Shown: positions 1 through 8,367 of the stretch, in pieces
How the letters are laid out: the number at the start of each line of letters is the position of its first letter
How positions within the stretch are numbered: position 1 is the first letter of the stretch
NCBI RefSeq assembly: GCF_003665435.1
Contig: NZ_CP023407.1
Coordinates: forward strand, 3,348,001-3,412,000
Source of the DNA: Streptomyces fungicidicus
Lineage (GTDB): Bacteria; Actinomycetota; Actinomycetes; Streptomycetales; Streptomycetaceae
DNA length: 64,000 nucleotides
Direction: 5' to 3'
Position numbers and translations under genes: made by a program
The notes under the pieces: generated by a model
The model's input: the letters and a program-made list of their open reading frames with translations, nothing else
Databases searched by the model: none
What the model was told of the DNA's origin: nothing

Positions 1-776
1 GGATCGGCTTCAAGTCGGTCGACGACGTCGTGCACACCACGCCGGCCGCGTCCTGGGCGCGCGAGCTGGCGCCGCTGGTGAACGAGTTGCAGGAGGTCGG
101 CGCCGGGCAGGGCCGTGTGGAGGTCGTCCCGGCCCGCTCGCACCGCGAGGCGTCCGCCCTCGCCCCGTACGTCAACCTGGCCCGCGGCTGGAACCGGCAG
201 GCCGACATGAAGCGCAACCCGCTCTTCTACGACGACACGCTCAACTCGGCGAACTACCGCGAGTGGCTGAAGCGCTGGGGCGTGCACTTCGTGGTGCTGC
301 CGAAGGACGAGCCGGACGGCGACGGCGGCCAGCGGGAGCGGGAGCTGGTGCAGCGCGGGCTGCCGTATCTGAAGCAGATCTGGGGCGACGCCAACTGGCA
401 GCTGTTCGCCGTGGACGAGCCGACGCCGCTGGCGGAGCCGAACACGGTCGTGGAGCGGGCCGAGCAGGGCGAGTGGACCCTGCGGGTGGAGAAGGCGGGC
501 CGGATCCTGATCCGCGTCCCGTACTCGCCGTGGCTGAGCCTCGTCGACGCCGACGGCAAGGCGCTGGAGCCGCCGCAGGAGACGGCTCGGTCCCAGGACC
601 GTCCGGAGGGTGAGCCGAAGACGTTCGAGAACGTCAACGGCTGCCTGATGGAGACGGAGGAGGACGCGGACGGCGACGCGTGGACGATGCTGCTCGCGCC
701 GGAGCCGGGGACGTACCGGCTGGCCGCTCCCTACCAGTGGGACCGGGGCACTCCCTGCCCCGACGAGCTGCGCTGA
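1..776 (+). CDS. C-terminal part of a large membrane-associated protein (gene starts upstream)
   Basis: The reading frame is open from base 3 and ends at a TGA at 776, so the start lies outside the window. The visible 257 residues are hydrophilic, rich in Trp, Tyr and charged residues, with no membrane helix. Segments such as NLARGWNRQADMKRNPLFYD and YREWLKRWGVHFVVLP resemble the extracytoplasmic tails of actinobacterial multi-pass glycosyltransferase-like (GT-C type) membrane proteins; that comparison is from memory and only suggestive. The methionine at base 30 is internal. No downstream gene is coupled: a 216-base gap with a palindrome follows before the symporter. Membrane topology and substrate cannot be judged from this fragment. 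Confidence 0.6.
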   Translation, partial: IGFKSVDDVVHTTPAASWARELAPLVNELQEVGAGQGRVEVVPARSHREASALAPYVNLARGWNRQADMKRNPLFYDDTLNSANYREWLKRWGVHFVVLPKDEPDGDGGQRERELVQRGLPYLKQIWGDANWQLFAVDEPTPLAEPNTVVERAEQGEWTLRVEKAGRILIRVPYSPWLSLVDADGKALEPPQETARSQDRPEGEPKTFENVNGCLMETEEDADGDAWTMLLAPEPGTYRLAAPYQWDRGTPCPDELR

Positions 777-800
777 CGAGGCTGCCCGGCCTCGAAGGGC

Positions 801-816
801 GTTCATGTCCATGAAC
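801..816. promoter_or_regulatory. Palindrome GTTCATG-TC-CATGAAC upstream of the symporter
   Basis: A perfect inverted repeat with 7-base arms and a 2-base centre lies about 180 bases before the symporter ATG and 25 bases after the preceding stop codon. It has the size of a dimeric repressor or activator site, but could also be a weak terminator stem. No cognate regulator is adjacent. Confidence 0.35.
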
Positions 817-992
817 GACGGTCAACTAGTCGAACATCTTTACTCCCTCTTGACCTGACGCTTCCTTGTCGTGCCCTCGCCAGGACGCCCACGATGAGCG
901 GGCACTTCGCACCCTTCCCCGTCCCTACCCCGCTCAGGCGAAGTGCCAACCAGCTGAGTGGAGTTCACAAGGCGGACCCTGGAAGGGGGGAC

Positions 993-2555
993 ATGAACAG
1001 TCTCGACTGGGCGGTGCTCATCAGCTACTTCGCCGTGATGGTCGGCATCGGTGTCTGGTCGCACAAGCGGGTGGACAACGTCAGCGACTTCTTCACGGCC
1101 GGCGGCAAGATGCCGTGGTGGCTCTCCGGTATCTCCCACCACATGTCGGGGTACAGCGCGGTGATGTTCACCGGCTACGCCGGCATCGCCTACACGTACG
1201 GCGTGACGTCCTTCGTCACCTGGTCCTTCCCCATCGCCCTCGGCATCGCCATCGGGTCCAGGCTGTTCGCCCCGCGGATCAACCGGCTCCGTTCCCGGCT
1301 GCACGTGGCCTCGCCGCTGGAGTACCTGAAGAACCGCTACGACCTGAAGACCCAGCAGGCGCTGGCCTGGTCCGGGATGCTGCTGAAGATCGTGGACGTG
1401 GGCGCCAAGTGGGCGGCGATCGCCACCCTGCTGTCGGTGTTCACCGGCGTCTCGCTCAACCAGGGCATCCTGATCACCGGCGTGGTCACGGCGATCTACT
1501 GCACCATCGGCGGTCTGTGGGCCGACGCGCTGACCGAGCTGGGCCAGTTCGTCATCCAGCTGCTGGCCGGTATCGCCATGTTCGTCGCGGTGCTGGCCGA
1601 ACTGGGCGACCACGGCGGCTTCTTCGGCGTCTGGGACCAGCCGGAACTCCAGGGCCACGCCAAACCGCTGGTCGGGCCGTACGGCACGATCTTCCTGCTG
1701 GCGTTCCTGTTCATCAAGCTGTTCGAGTACAACGGCGGCATGCTCAACCAGGCCCAGCGCTACATGGCCACCCCCAACGCCCGCGAGGCGACGCGCTCGG
1801 CGCGGCTGTCGGCGGCGCTGTGGCTCGTCTGGCCGCTGATCCTGTTCTTCCCGATGTGGATGTCGCCGCTGCTGGTGGAGTCCCAGAAGGCGGACGGCTC
1901 CGACTCCTACGCCCTGATGACCGAGCAGCTGCTGCCGCACGGCCTGCTGGGCCTGGTCATCGTCGGCTTCTTCTCCCACACGATGGCCATGTGCTCCTCG
2001 GACGCCAACGCCATCGCGGCCGTGTTCACGCGTGACGTGGCGCCGGTGCTGTCGGCGAAGGCCCGCGGGTGGGGCGACCGGTCGGGCCTGATCGCGGCCC
2101 GGGTGACGACGGTGGTCTTCCTCGGTCTGTCCATGGCGGTCGCCACCCAGGTCAACTCCCCCACCTTCAAGGACATCATCACGGTCGTCATCAAGTGGGT
2201 GGCGGGACTGATGGGCCCGATCGCCATCCCGATGATGCTGGGCCTGCTGCGGCCGTTCCGCCGCTCCGGTCCGACGGCGGCGATCACCAGCTGGGGTCTG
2301 GGGCTGCTGGCCTTCTGGCTGGTGAACTACCCGATCGACTGGGCCGTCGACGGCGGGGTCCCGCTGGAGTACCAGGTCTCCGTGCCGCTCGCGGTGTCGC
2401 TGGTGCTGTACGTCCTGATCGGGTTCGTGAAGCCGGAGGACACGCCTGAACGGCTGGCGGTGATCGACCGTGTCAACACCGATGGTGACGACGACTCGGC
2501 TGCGGCGGTGCCGGCGCCGGCGGAGGGTCCGGCGGCGGCTCCTGTGAAGGACTAG
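993..2555 (+). CDS. Sodium:solute symporter family protein
   Basis: A 520-residue polytopic membrane protein of the SSS (SGLT-like) family, which couples sodium entry to uptake of sugars, amino acids, vitamins or organic acids. The N-terminus (DWAVLISYFAVMVGIGVW) is a membrane segment, followed by the loop DFFTAGGKMPWWLSGIS that is typical of SSS proteins (FFLAGR-like) and about a dozen further hydrophobic helices. The last 30 residues are a hydrophilic, Ala/Pro-rich cytoplasmic tail. I chose the ATG at 993 because a purine-rich GGAAGGGGGG lies just before it and the first helix begins at once; an in-frame ATG at 894 would add a non-conserved hydrophilic leader. The gene appears monocistronic. 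The substrate cannot be read from the sequence. Confidence 0.9.
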   Translation: MNSLDWAVLISYFAVMVGIGVWSHKRVDNVSDFFTAGGKMPWWLSGISHHMSGYSAVMFTGYAGIAYTYGVTSFVTWSFPIALGIAIGSRLFAPRINRLRSRLHVASPLEYLKNRYDLKTQQALAWSGMLLKIVDVGAKWAAIATLLSVFTGVSLNQGILITGVVTAIYCTIGGLWADALTELGQFVIQLLAGIAMFVAVLAELGDHGGFFGVWDQPELQGHAKPLVGPYGTIFLLAFLFIKLFEYNGGMLNQAQRYMATPNAREATRSARLSAALWLVWPLILFFPMWMSPLLVESQKADGSDSYALMTEQLLPHGLLGLVIVGFFSHTMAMCSSDANAIAAVFTRDVAPVLSAKARGWGDRSGLIAARVTTVVFLGLSMAVATQVNSPTFKDIITVVIKWVAGLMGPIAIPMMLGLLRPFRRSGPTAAITSWGLGLLAFWLVNYPIDWAVDGGVPLEYQVSVPLAVSLVLYVLIGFVKPEDTPERLAVIDRVNTDGDDDSAAAVPAPAEGPAAAPVKD

Positions 2556-2641
2556 GTCCGGCGGGGGCGTTCAGGTGTGGTTTGTCGCCCCCGCCGCCCC
2601 TTCCCGTCCCGTCCCCGGGGGCGTTGCCCCCGGACCCCCTT

Positions 2642-2663
2642 CGCGCAGTTCCCCGCGCCCCTT
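2642..2663. repeat. Copy of a 22-bp dispersed repeat
   Basis: These 22 bases, beginning CGCGCAGTTCCCCGCG, are identical to the left arm of the hairpin at 33502-33571, whose right arm is the inverse copy. Here only one arm is present, between the symporter and a convergent gene. Short intergenic repeats of this kind are common at gene ends in Streptomyces. Confidence 0.7.
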
Positions 2664-2688
2664 AGAAAGCAGGTCCCCCGCGTCCCTC

Positions 2689-3807
2689 TCAGGCGCCGCG
2701 GGGGTAGCGGGTCAGCCAGGCGGGGGACGCGCCGGCGGGGCCGTGCAGGGCGGGGCCCTGGGTCATCTCCATCGCGAAGTCGTCGGCGAGTTCCAGGACC
2801 GTGGGACGGCCCTCCAGTTCGGCCAGCCAGGCCGGCGGGAGGGCCGTCTCGCCGTGCAGCGCCCCGAGCAGCCCGCCGGTCAGCGCGCCGGCGGCGGCGC
2901 TCGGCCCGTCGTGGTTGACGGCGAGGCACAGCCCGTGGCGCACGTCCTCCCCCACCAGCGCGCAGTACACGGCGGCGGCCAGCAGCCCCTCGGCGGTGGC
3001 GTTCCCGGTCAGCTCCGAGACCCGCTCCGGGGTGGGCATCCCCTGCCGTACCGCGCCCAGCGCGCGCTGCAGCGCGTCCGACACCGGCTGGTGACCCGGC
3101 CGGACGCCCAGCAGGGCCAGCGCCTGCTGCACCGCCGTGTCCAGGCTCTCGCCCCGGGCCAGCGCGTGCACGATCACCGCGTACGCGCCCGCCGCGAGGC
3201 AGGCGACCGGGTGGCCGTGGGTCTGCGCCGCGCACTCCACGGCGAGCTGGACGACGAGCTGCGGCTCCCAGCCGACGAGCAGCCCGAAGGGCGCGGACCG
3301 GGCGGCGGCCTCGGGACCCGCCTCACCGGGGTTCTTGGGCGCCGACGGCGTCCCCATGGTCTCGTCGCCGAGCCCGAGCAGCAGCGTGCGGACCGGGTCC
3401 CGGCGGGCGTACAGCCACTCCTCCCGCGCCAGCCATCCGTCGTCCTTGCGGCGCTCGTCCGGGCCCCAGTCGCGCTGCGTGGTGGCCCAGCGCAGATACG
3501 CCCGGTGCACGTCGGTCGGCGGGTGCCAGGCGCCGGTGTCGCGCCGTACCTGGGCGCGGATCAGTCCGTCCACGGAGAAGAGGGTGAGCTGGGTGTGGTG
3601 GGTGACCGCGCCGCGCCGGCCGTGCGCGGGGGCCAGATCGGTGATGCCCTCCGCGCCGTGCGCCTCCCGTATCCCGTCGGTCGTCGCCCTGTCGACGGGC
3701 GCTCCCAGCGCGTCGCCGAGGGCGACCCCGAGCAGCGTGCCGCGCACCCGGCTGCGGAAGTCCTGCTGCTCGCGACGCCCCCACACGGGCCCGGCAGTAC
3801 TGCCCAC
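2689..3807 (-). CDS. ADP-ribosylglycohydrolase-fold protein with replaced metal ligands
   Basis: This 372-residue protein has the DraG/ARH fold, which normally removes ADP-ribose from proteins using two magnesium ions. The opening motif GTLLGVALGDALGAPVD and the late GALTGGLLGALHG are clear family marks. The metal-binding positions are altered: where active members have T-D-D-T this protein has T-H-H-T (VTHHTQLTLFSVDGL), and the second site, usually G-D-S-D-T/S, reads HDGPSAAAG. I infer loss or change of catalysis. The GTG at 3807 follows a GGGAGG ribosome site by about five bases; the frame stays open to 3972 but that part is not conserved in kind. It is divergent from the M23 peptidase gene, with an 18-base palindrome between them. 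Confidence 0.8.
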   Translation of the reverse strand: MGSTAGPVWGRREQQDFRSRVRGTLLGVALGDALGAPVDRATTDGIREAHGAEGITDLAPAHGRRGAVTHHTQLTLFSVDGLIRAQVRRDTGAWHPPTDVHRAYLRWATTQRDWGPDERRKDDGWLAREEWLYARRDPVRTLLLGLGDETMGTPSAPKNPGEAGPEAAARSAPFGLLVGWEPQLVVQLAVECAAQTHGHPVACLAAGAYAVIVHALARGESLDTAVQQALALLGVRPGHQPVSDALQRALGAVRQGMPTPERVSELTGNATAEGLLAAAVYCALVGEDVRHGLCLAVNHDGPSAAAGALTGGLLGALHGETALPPAWLAELEGRPTVLELADDFAMEMTQGPALHGPAGASPAWLTRYPRGA

Positions 3808-3922
3808 CAAGACCTCCCGGGGCCCCGTCCGTACGTACGACGCCCAGCACTGTAATCGAACGGCGACGGCCGGTTGAGGGGGTGAATCGGTACGCGGAGT
3901 GTGAGGAGTGTGAACCGGGTGG

Positions 3923-3940
3923 CTCCGGAACGTTCCGGAG
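3923..3940. promoter_or_regulatory. 18-bp perfect palindrome CTCCGGAACGTTCCGGAG
   Basis: A perfect 18-base palindrome with no spacer sits between the divergent glycohydrolase-like gene (start 3807) and the M23 peptidase gene (start 4038). Its position about 100 bases from each start suits a shared operator. I do not recognise the cognate regulator. Confidence 0.45.
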
Positions 3941-4037
3941 TGGCCTGTCGTGGACCCATCAAGCTCGGGCATCCTTGGCCCGTCCGCGCAGCCGGACGTC
4001 CCTCCACCCCACGCACCTCGTCAGTTCGGAGACAGCA

Positions 4038-4850
4038 TTGAGATCGGCACGCATCGCCCTGCTGGGCCTCATCGCCCTCGTGGGCGGCCTGTTCACCGCG
4101 ACGCCCGCGCAGGCGGCGCCCCTCTTCAAGGCCCCCTTCGCCTGCGGCCAGAAATGGACGTACAGCCACCACTCCGCGGAGGTCCGGGAGGCGCTGGACT
4201 TCGTCCGCAGTGACGGCGGCACCACCAGCGGCTCGCCCGTGCTCGCCTCGGCCTCCGGCACCGCCACCCGTTACTACCAGGCGAACGGCGCCGGCAACTA
4301 CATCGTCATCGACCACGGCGGCGGCTGGAAGACGTACTACTTCCACCTGAACGCCTTCTCCGTCCCCAGCGGCGCCTCCGTCGGCCAGGGCCAGCAGATC
4401 GGCACCACCGGCAGCACCGGCAACAGCTCCGGCGCCCACATCCACTACGAGCAGCTCTACAACGGCGTCGGCCAGAAGATCAAGATCAACGGAACCCAGC
4501 TCGCCTACCCCGGCTCGTACGGCGGTTACCACCTGACCAGCGACAACGGCTGCGGCGCCGGCAAGTACTGGGTCGACACCTTCGCCAACGCCACCGGCTA
4601 CGCGCAGCCGAACACCAACGACGCGCAGGGCGTGCTCAACGCGGGCACCAACTACGTGTACTGCAAGGTGTGGGGCCAGGAGATCCGCGGCGCGAACGGC
4701 ACCTACAACCACTGGTGGCTGAAGACCGACCTCGACACCGTCTACGCCGGCAAGAACGGGCGCGGAGCCTATGTCTCGGCGTACTACCTGTCCCGCTGGG
4801 GCAACGACGAGGCACGGGACAACAACGGCGCGGTCATCCCCAACTGCTGA
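4038..4850 (+). CDS. Secreted M23-family metallopeptidase
   Basis: A 270-residue exported zinc peptidase of the lysostaphin/LytM type, which cleaves peptide cross-links of peptidoglycan. A Sec signal peptide (RSARIALLGLIALVGGLFTA, cleavage near AQA-AP) is followed by the M23 domain with the first-site segment HHSAEVREALDF, a central Gly-rich core (GNYIVIDHGGGWKTYYFHLN) and the second-site HIHYEQ. The final 100 residues carry two cysteines and aromatic repeats like an SH3-type cell-wall binding module. The TTG at 4038 is chosen because GGAGA lies eight bases upstream and the signal peptide starts directly after it. The last 67 bases overlap, on the other strand, the end of the kinase gene. Confidence 0.88.
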   Translation: MRSARIALLGLIALVGGLFTATPAQAAPLFKAPFACGQKWTYSHHSAEVREALDFVRSDGGTTSGSPVLASASGTATRYYQANGAGNYIVIDHGGGWKTYYFHLNAFSVPSGASVGQGQQIGTTGSTGNSSGAHIHYEQLYNGVGQKIKINGTQLAYPGSYGGYHLTSDNGCGAGKYWVDTFANATGYAQPNTNDAQGVLNAGTNYVYCKVWGQEIRGANGTYNHWWLKTDLDTVYAGKNGRGAYVSAYYLSRWGNDEARDNNGAVIPNC

Positions 4851-6268
4851 CGCGCCGCCACCGTGTGCGCCCGGCCCGGCCGTCCCTCGTGGGCGACCGG
4901 GCCCCGGTGCGCGGGGCGGGTGCAGGACGGGAGTTCCGGACGGTCCTCCGTGCGGACGGCCGGCAGCCACGCGGTGGCCGCCGGGGCGGCGCGCGGGACG
5001 CGGACCCGGTACCAGGCGGTGGACCGCCGGCCCGCCTCGTCGACGACGGGCAGGCCCTCGGCCAGCCGGCACGCGGCGTCGAGGACGTCGCCGTGCCACA
5101 CCCGGCTCGGCACGACGTTCCGCGCGGTGTACGGGACCAGCGGGTCGACCGCGAGGCCGAGACTGCACTGCGGGTCGCGGTCCGCCCGGTCGCGGCACTC
5201 CGCCTCGGCGTTGAACACCCGGATCTGGGCGGTCCGCGCGCCGGACCGGCCGTTCTCCGGGTCGGGCCAGAGCACGGCCCCGCCCGCGACGACGGCGCAC
5301 GCGGCGAGGGTGGGCAGGACGGTACGCAGGCGCGGACGCGCGGACGCGGCACGGCCGGCGTCCCGGCCGCGGATCCGCTCGAGGAGCCGCTCGGCCGTGT
5401 GCGGGGCGCGGGCGGCGTGCCCGGGGGCGAGGCAGTCGGTGACGACGGCGCGCCAGAACTCCGGGACGGCCGGGTCCAGCCGCAGCGGCGCACCCCCGTC
5501 GGCGTACTCCTGCACGGCGGCCCGGAGCGCCGCCGGAGTCGCGCCGCCGAACGGCACGGCGCCGGCGGCGAACACCTCGTGGATCACGATCCCCAGCGCC
5601 CAGATGTCGGCGGTGGGCCGGACCAGCACGCCCTGTTCGCCGAGCGGTTCGCTCCAGCGCTCGGGCGGCAGGTAGCCGAGGGTGCCCATCGGGGCCGCGT
5701 AGCCGTGGGTGCCGGTCAGCTCGACGGCGAACCCGAAGTCCGAGAGCCACACCTCGCCGTCCTGGCCGATGAGGACGTTCTCGGGCTTGAGGTCGCCGTG
5801 CACCCACCCGGAGCGGTGCAGCTGGGCGAGTCCCTCGCAGATCCCGGTGACGATCCGGGCGCCCTCGGCCTCCTCGAGACCGTCGCCGAGCAGTTCGCGC
5901 AGGCTGCACCGGGCGCGCTCCATGACGAGGACGAGCGCGCCGTCCAGGGACGGCCGGTCGGGGGCCTGCAGCACGAGGGTGTCGAGCAGCCCGACGAGTC
6001 CCGGATGCCGGGCCCGGCCGAGCTCGGCCTCCCGGCGGGCCGCCTCGGCCACCCTGCGGGCCTGACGGGGCGCGAGTCCGGCGGTCGGCATGACCTTGAG
6101 CGCGACCGCCGTCCCGTCGTCCCGCTCCGCGCCGGCGGGACGTCCGGCGTAGACGGTGGCCCAGCCGCCGGCCCCGATCGGCTCGCCGACGATCCAGCCG
6201 CCCACCCGGTACCCCGGGGGCAGTGGTTCGGACCCGTCGCTGTCCCAGGCGGCCCGGTCGCGCGCCAT
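4784..6268 (-). CDS. Membrane-anchored Ser/Thr protein kinase
   Basis: A 494-residue Hanks-type kinase. Residues about 20-300 form the kinase domain: Gly loop GEPIGAGGWATVY, catalytic Lys at 58 (VALKVMP), catalytic loop HGDLKPEN (Asp 159) and SDFGF. The arginine of the usual HRD is Gly, so activation may not depend on activation-loop phosphorylation. One hydrophobic helix near residues 320-340 (LPTLAACAVVAGGAVLW) probably spans the membrane, leaving about 150 residues outside with several cysteines (AECRDRADRDPQC). The start ATG at 6268 lies five bases after the FHA gene stop, so the two are probably cotranslated. The 3' end runs 67 bases into the convergent peptidase gene. Confidence 0.88.
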   Translation of the reverse strand: MARDRAAWDSDGSEPLPPGYRVGGWIVGEPIGAGGWATVYAGRPAGAERDDGTAVALKVMPTAGLAPRQARRVAEAARREAELGRARHPGLVGLLDTLVLQAPDRPSLDGALVLVMERARCSLRELLGDGLEEAEGARIVTGICEGLAQLHRSGWVHGDLKPENVLIGQDGEVWLSDFGFAVELTGTHGYAAPMGTLGYLPPERWSEPLGEQGVLVRPTADIWALGIVIHEVFAAGAVPFGGATPAALRAAVQEYADGGAPLRLDPAVPEFWRAVVTDCLAPGHAARAPHTAERLLERIRGRDAGRAASARPRLRTVLPTLAACAVVAGGAVLWPDPENGRSGARTAQIRVFNAEAECRDRADRDPQCSLGLAVDPLVPYTARNVVPSRVWHGDVLDAACRLAEGLPVVDEAGRRSTAWYRVRVPRAAPAATAWLPAVRTEDRPELPSCTRPAHRGPVAHEGRPGRAHTVAARQQLGMTAPLLSRASSLPQRDR

Positions 6269-6273
6269 CCGCG

Positions 6274-7077
6274 TCACACCCCGCCGTCCGCCGCGGCGGT
6301 CCCGGAGCGCGGCGGCAGGAGCGCGAGGTGCTCCTCGCGCACGATCCCGAACTTCAGGGCGAGCGCGACGACGGCCTCGCGCTTGCCGTTCCTGCGCTGC
6401 GCCCTGTCGGCCCCGGGCGCGGCGGGGGCGCCGATCCGCAGCTTCTCGTCCGCGAGGTAGTCGATGTGCGAACTGACCGCGCGGGCGGTCAAACCGGTGC
6501 GGCCCGAGTGCCCGCGGAGCCGCTCGACGACCTCGGGGGTGGTCGGCACCGCGACCGGCGAACGGTCCCGCAGCCACGGCTCGCAGAGCGCCACGAGCAC
6601 CAGGAAGTAGGTGGCGGTCTCGTCCAGCGAGTACGCCGTGAGGGTGCGGCTGTCCCAGGAGCCGCCGCTCGTGTGCGGGTCGAGGTAGACGTGGTCGGGC
6701 GCGAACACCAGGAAGGACACCGGGGTGTCGCGGCGCGACGGCAGCACCACCCGGGAGAACTCGAACGGGATGGGCGCCCCGACGCGGCGCGGTGGCACCC
6801 GCAGGTACTCGCCCGCGCCCTCCGGGTTCTCCACCAGATAGCCGTGCGTGGTGCTGAGGTTGCTCAGCTGCCAGTGGTCGTCGGTCGCGTGGATCTCCCC
6901 GGCGAGCCGGGAGACCGCCTCGTCGGAGAAACGCAGCCCGACCGGTGTGGCCGTCGAGCCGCGGCCGAACAGCACGCGCTCCCCCGGTCCGAGCCGCAGG
7001 GTCACCGGTCCGCCGTCGCTCTCCGCCGGTGAATGGACCACGATCCCGCTCACCGCTCCCCCGTTCCGTCCCGCCAC
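6274..7077 (-). CDS. FHA domain protein, partner of the downstream kinase
   Basis: A 267-residue cytoplasmic protein whose first 100 residues have the forkhead-associated pattern: LGPGERVLFGRG, then NLSTTHGYL near residue 72. FHA domains bind phosphothreonine peptides, so this is the natural reader or substrate of the kinase that starts five bases downstream. The C-terminal half, including SSHIDYLADEKLR, looks like a winged-helix region, so it could also act as a phospho-dependent DNA-binding protein; that is inference. The start is uncertain: the GTG at 7077 is used, an in-frame GTG at 7053 is an alternative, and neither has a well-spaced ribosome site. Confidence 0.75.
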   Translation of the reverse strand: MAGRNGGAVSGIVVHSPAESDGGPVTLRLGPGERVLFGRGSTATPVGLRFSDEAVSRLAGEIHATDDHWQLSNLSTTHGYLVENPEGAGEYLRVPPRRVGAPIPFEFSRVVLPSRRDTPVSFLVFAPDHVYLDPHTSGGSWDSRTLTAYSLDETATYFLVLVALCEPWLRDRSPVAVPTTPEVVERLRGHSGRTGLTARAVSSHIDYLADEKLRIGAPAAPGADRAQRRNGKREAVVALALKFGIVREEHLALLPPRSGTAAADGGV

Positions 7078-7202
7078 CCCTGCCGGACACCCCGAACGTT
7101 ACTTCCTGCGCGCGAGGATACGACGAGTGGCGCGGGTCACGTCCGCGGCGGGCGCGGGCACGGAACGCCCGCCGCGGAACGGCGGTACCGGAGGTCTTCC
7201 CC

Positions 7203-8186
7203 TCAGGCCCGGCGCAGGTGGCCGATCATCCCGTCGATGTCCCGCCGCATCATCTCGTCGCGGACGAAGTGACCGCCGGGCAGCTCGTGGGCCTCGTGGG
7301 CGATCCCGGCCCCGGTCAGCAGGGAGCGGAACTCCCGCTGTCCGGCGAGCACCTGGGTCTCGTTGACGCTGTCGAACCAGTTGATCGGGTCGGGGCTGAC
7401 GCCGGCGACGAGGAAGATCCGCTTGTGGCGGTAGCTCTCGATCCGCTCCACCGGGTTGTCGGCGCTCACCCGGGCCTCGTCCCACAGCGGGGCGCCGTAG
7501 ACGGTGCCGCCGCCCAGCTCGGCGGCGGCGGAGGAGACGTTGGCCCAGTGGGTGACGAGTCCCGCGTCGCGGCGCAGGCTGGCCGGGCCGGAGTGGGAGC
7601 TGACGGACGCGAAGTGGCCGTAGTACTTGGCGGTGTACTTGAGCGCGCCGAAGCCGCCCATGGAGAAGCCGGACACGGCCCGGCCCGCGTACTCGGCGTA
7701 GGCGCGGAAGTTCGCCTCGACCCAGGGCAGCAGCTGGTTGATGTGGAAGTGCTCCCAGTTGCGGGGGCCGACGAGGGAGCTGACGGGGTTGGAGTACCAG
7801 CCCGCGCGGCCGCCGTCGGGCATGACGACGATGATCGGCTTGCCCGCGGTCCAGCTCCGGACGCCCAGGCGGTCGAACTCGATGAAGTCCGAGGCGCCGC
7901 CGTGCAGCAGGTAGAGGACGGGGTAGGTGCGGCCGCTGTGGTGGTAGTCGTCCGGCAGCAGCACGTTCACCCCCGGGTTCCAGCCGATGGCGTCGGTCCG
8001 GAAGCGGTAGTACCGCATCCGGGGGTCTCTCTCGTCGCGTTCCACGATGCTCAGGCCGAAGCCGTCGCCGACCGCCGCGGCCGGTGAGGCCGCCGCGAGC
8101 ACGCCTGTGGCGCCCAGCGCCATCGCGGCGCCGAGACCGCCGGCGGACCTGAGGACGCTTCTGCGGGTGGGGGGATGCGCGGCCAA
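7203..8186 (-). CDS. Tat-exported alpha/beta-hydrolase esterase (Ag85/esterase D-like)
   Basis: A 327-residue secreted esterase. The N-terminus has a twin-arginine signal (TRRSVLRSAGGLGAAMALGA, cleavage near PAAA). The mature part has the esterase-D/antigen-85 fold: LYLLHGGASDF for the oxyanion region, GFSMGGFGAL with the nucleophilic serine, and a C-terminal HELPGGHFV for the catalytic histidine. Substrates could be acyl esters of sugars or lipids. The TTG at 8186 is preferred because GGAGG lies six bases before it and the Tat motif follows at residue 7; an ATG 33 bases upstream lacks a ribosome site. The gene stands alone between the FHA gene and the next leftward gene. Confidence 0.82.
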   Translation of the reverse strand: MAAHPPTRRSVLRSAGGLGAAMALGATGVLAAASPAAAVGDGFGLSIVERDERDPRMRYYRFRTDAIGWNPGVNVLLPDDYHHSGRTYPVLYLLHGGASDFIEFDRLGVRSWTAGKPIIVVMPDGGRAGWYSNPVSSLVGPRNWEHFHINQLLPWVEANFRAYAEYAGRAVSGFSMGGFGALKYTAKYYGHFASVSSHSGPASLRRDAGLVTHWANVSSAAAELGGGTVYGAPLWDEARVSADNPVERIESYRHKRIFLVAGVSPDPINWFDSVNETQVLAGQREFRSLLTGAGIAHEAHELPGGHFVRDEMMRRDIDGMIGHLRRA

Positions 8187-8367
8187 CGGAACCTCCAGTG
8201 CGGAAGCATGCCGAAGCACGGCCCGCCCGGGTGTGGGCGGGCGGTTCGGAACCTACGCGGAGCGCTCCGCCGCGGGAATCCGGAACCTTACGGAGGGACA
8301 GGGCTCCGTCACGAAGCGCGACCGCCCGTCCGCCGGTGTGCGGCTGCTCGGCTGCTCGACTGCTCGG

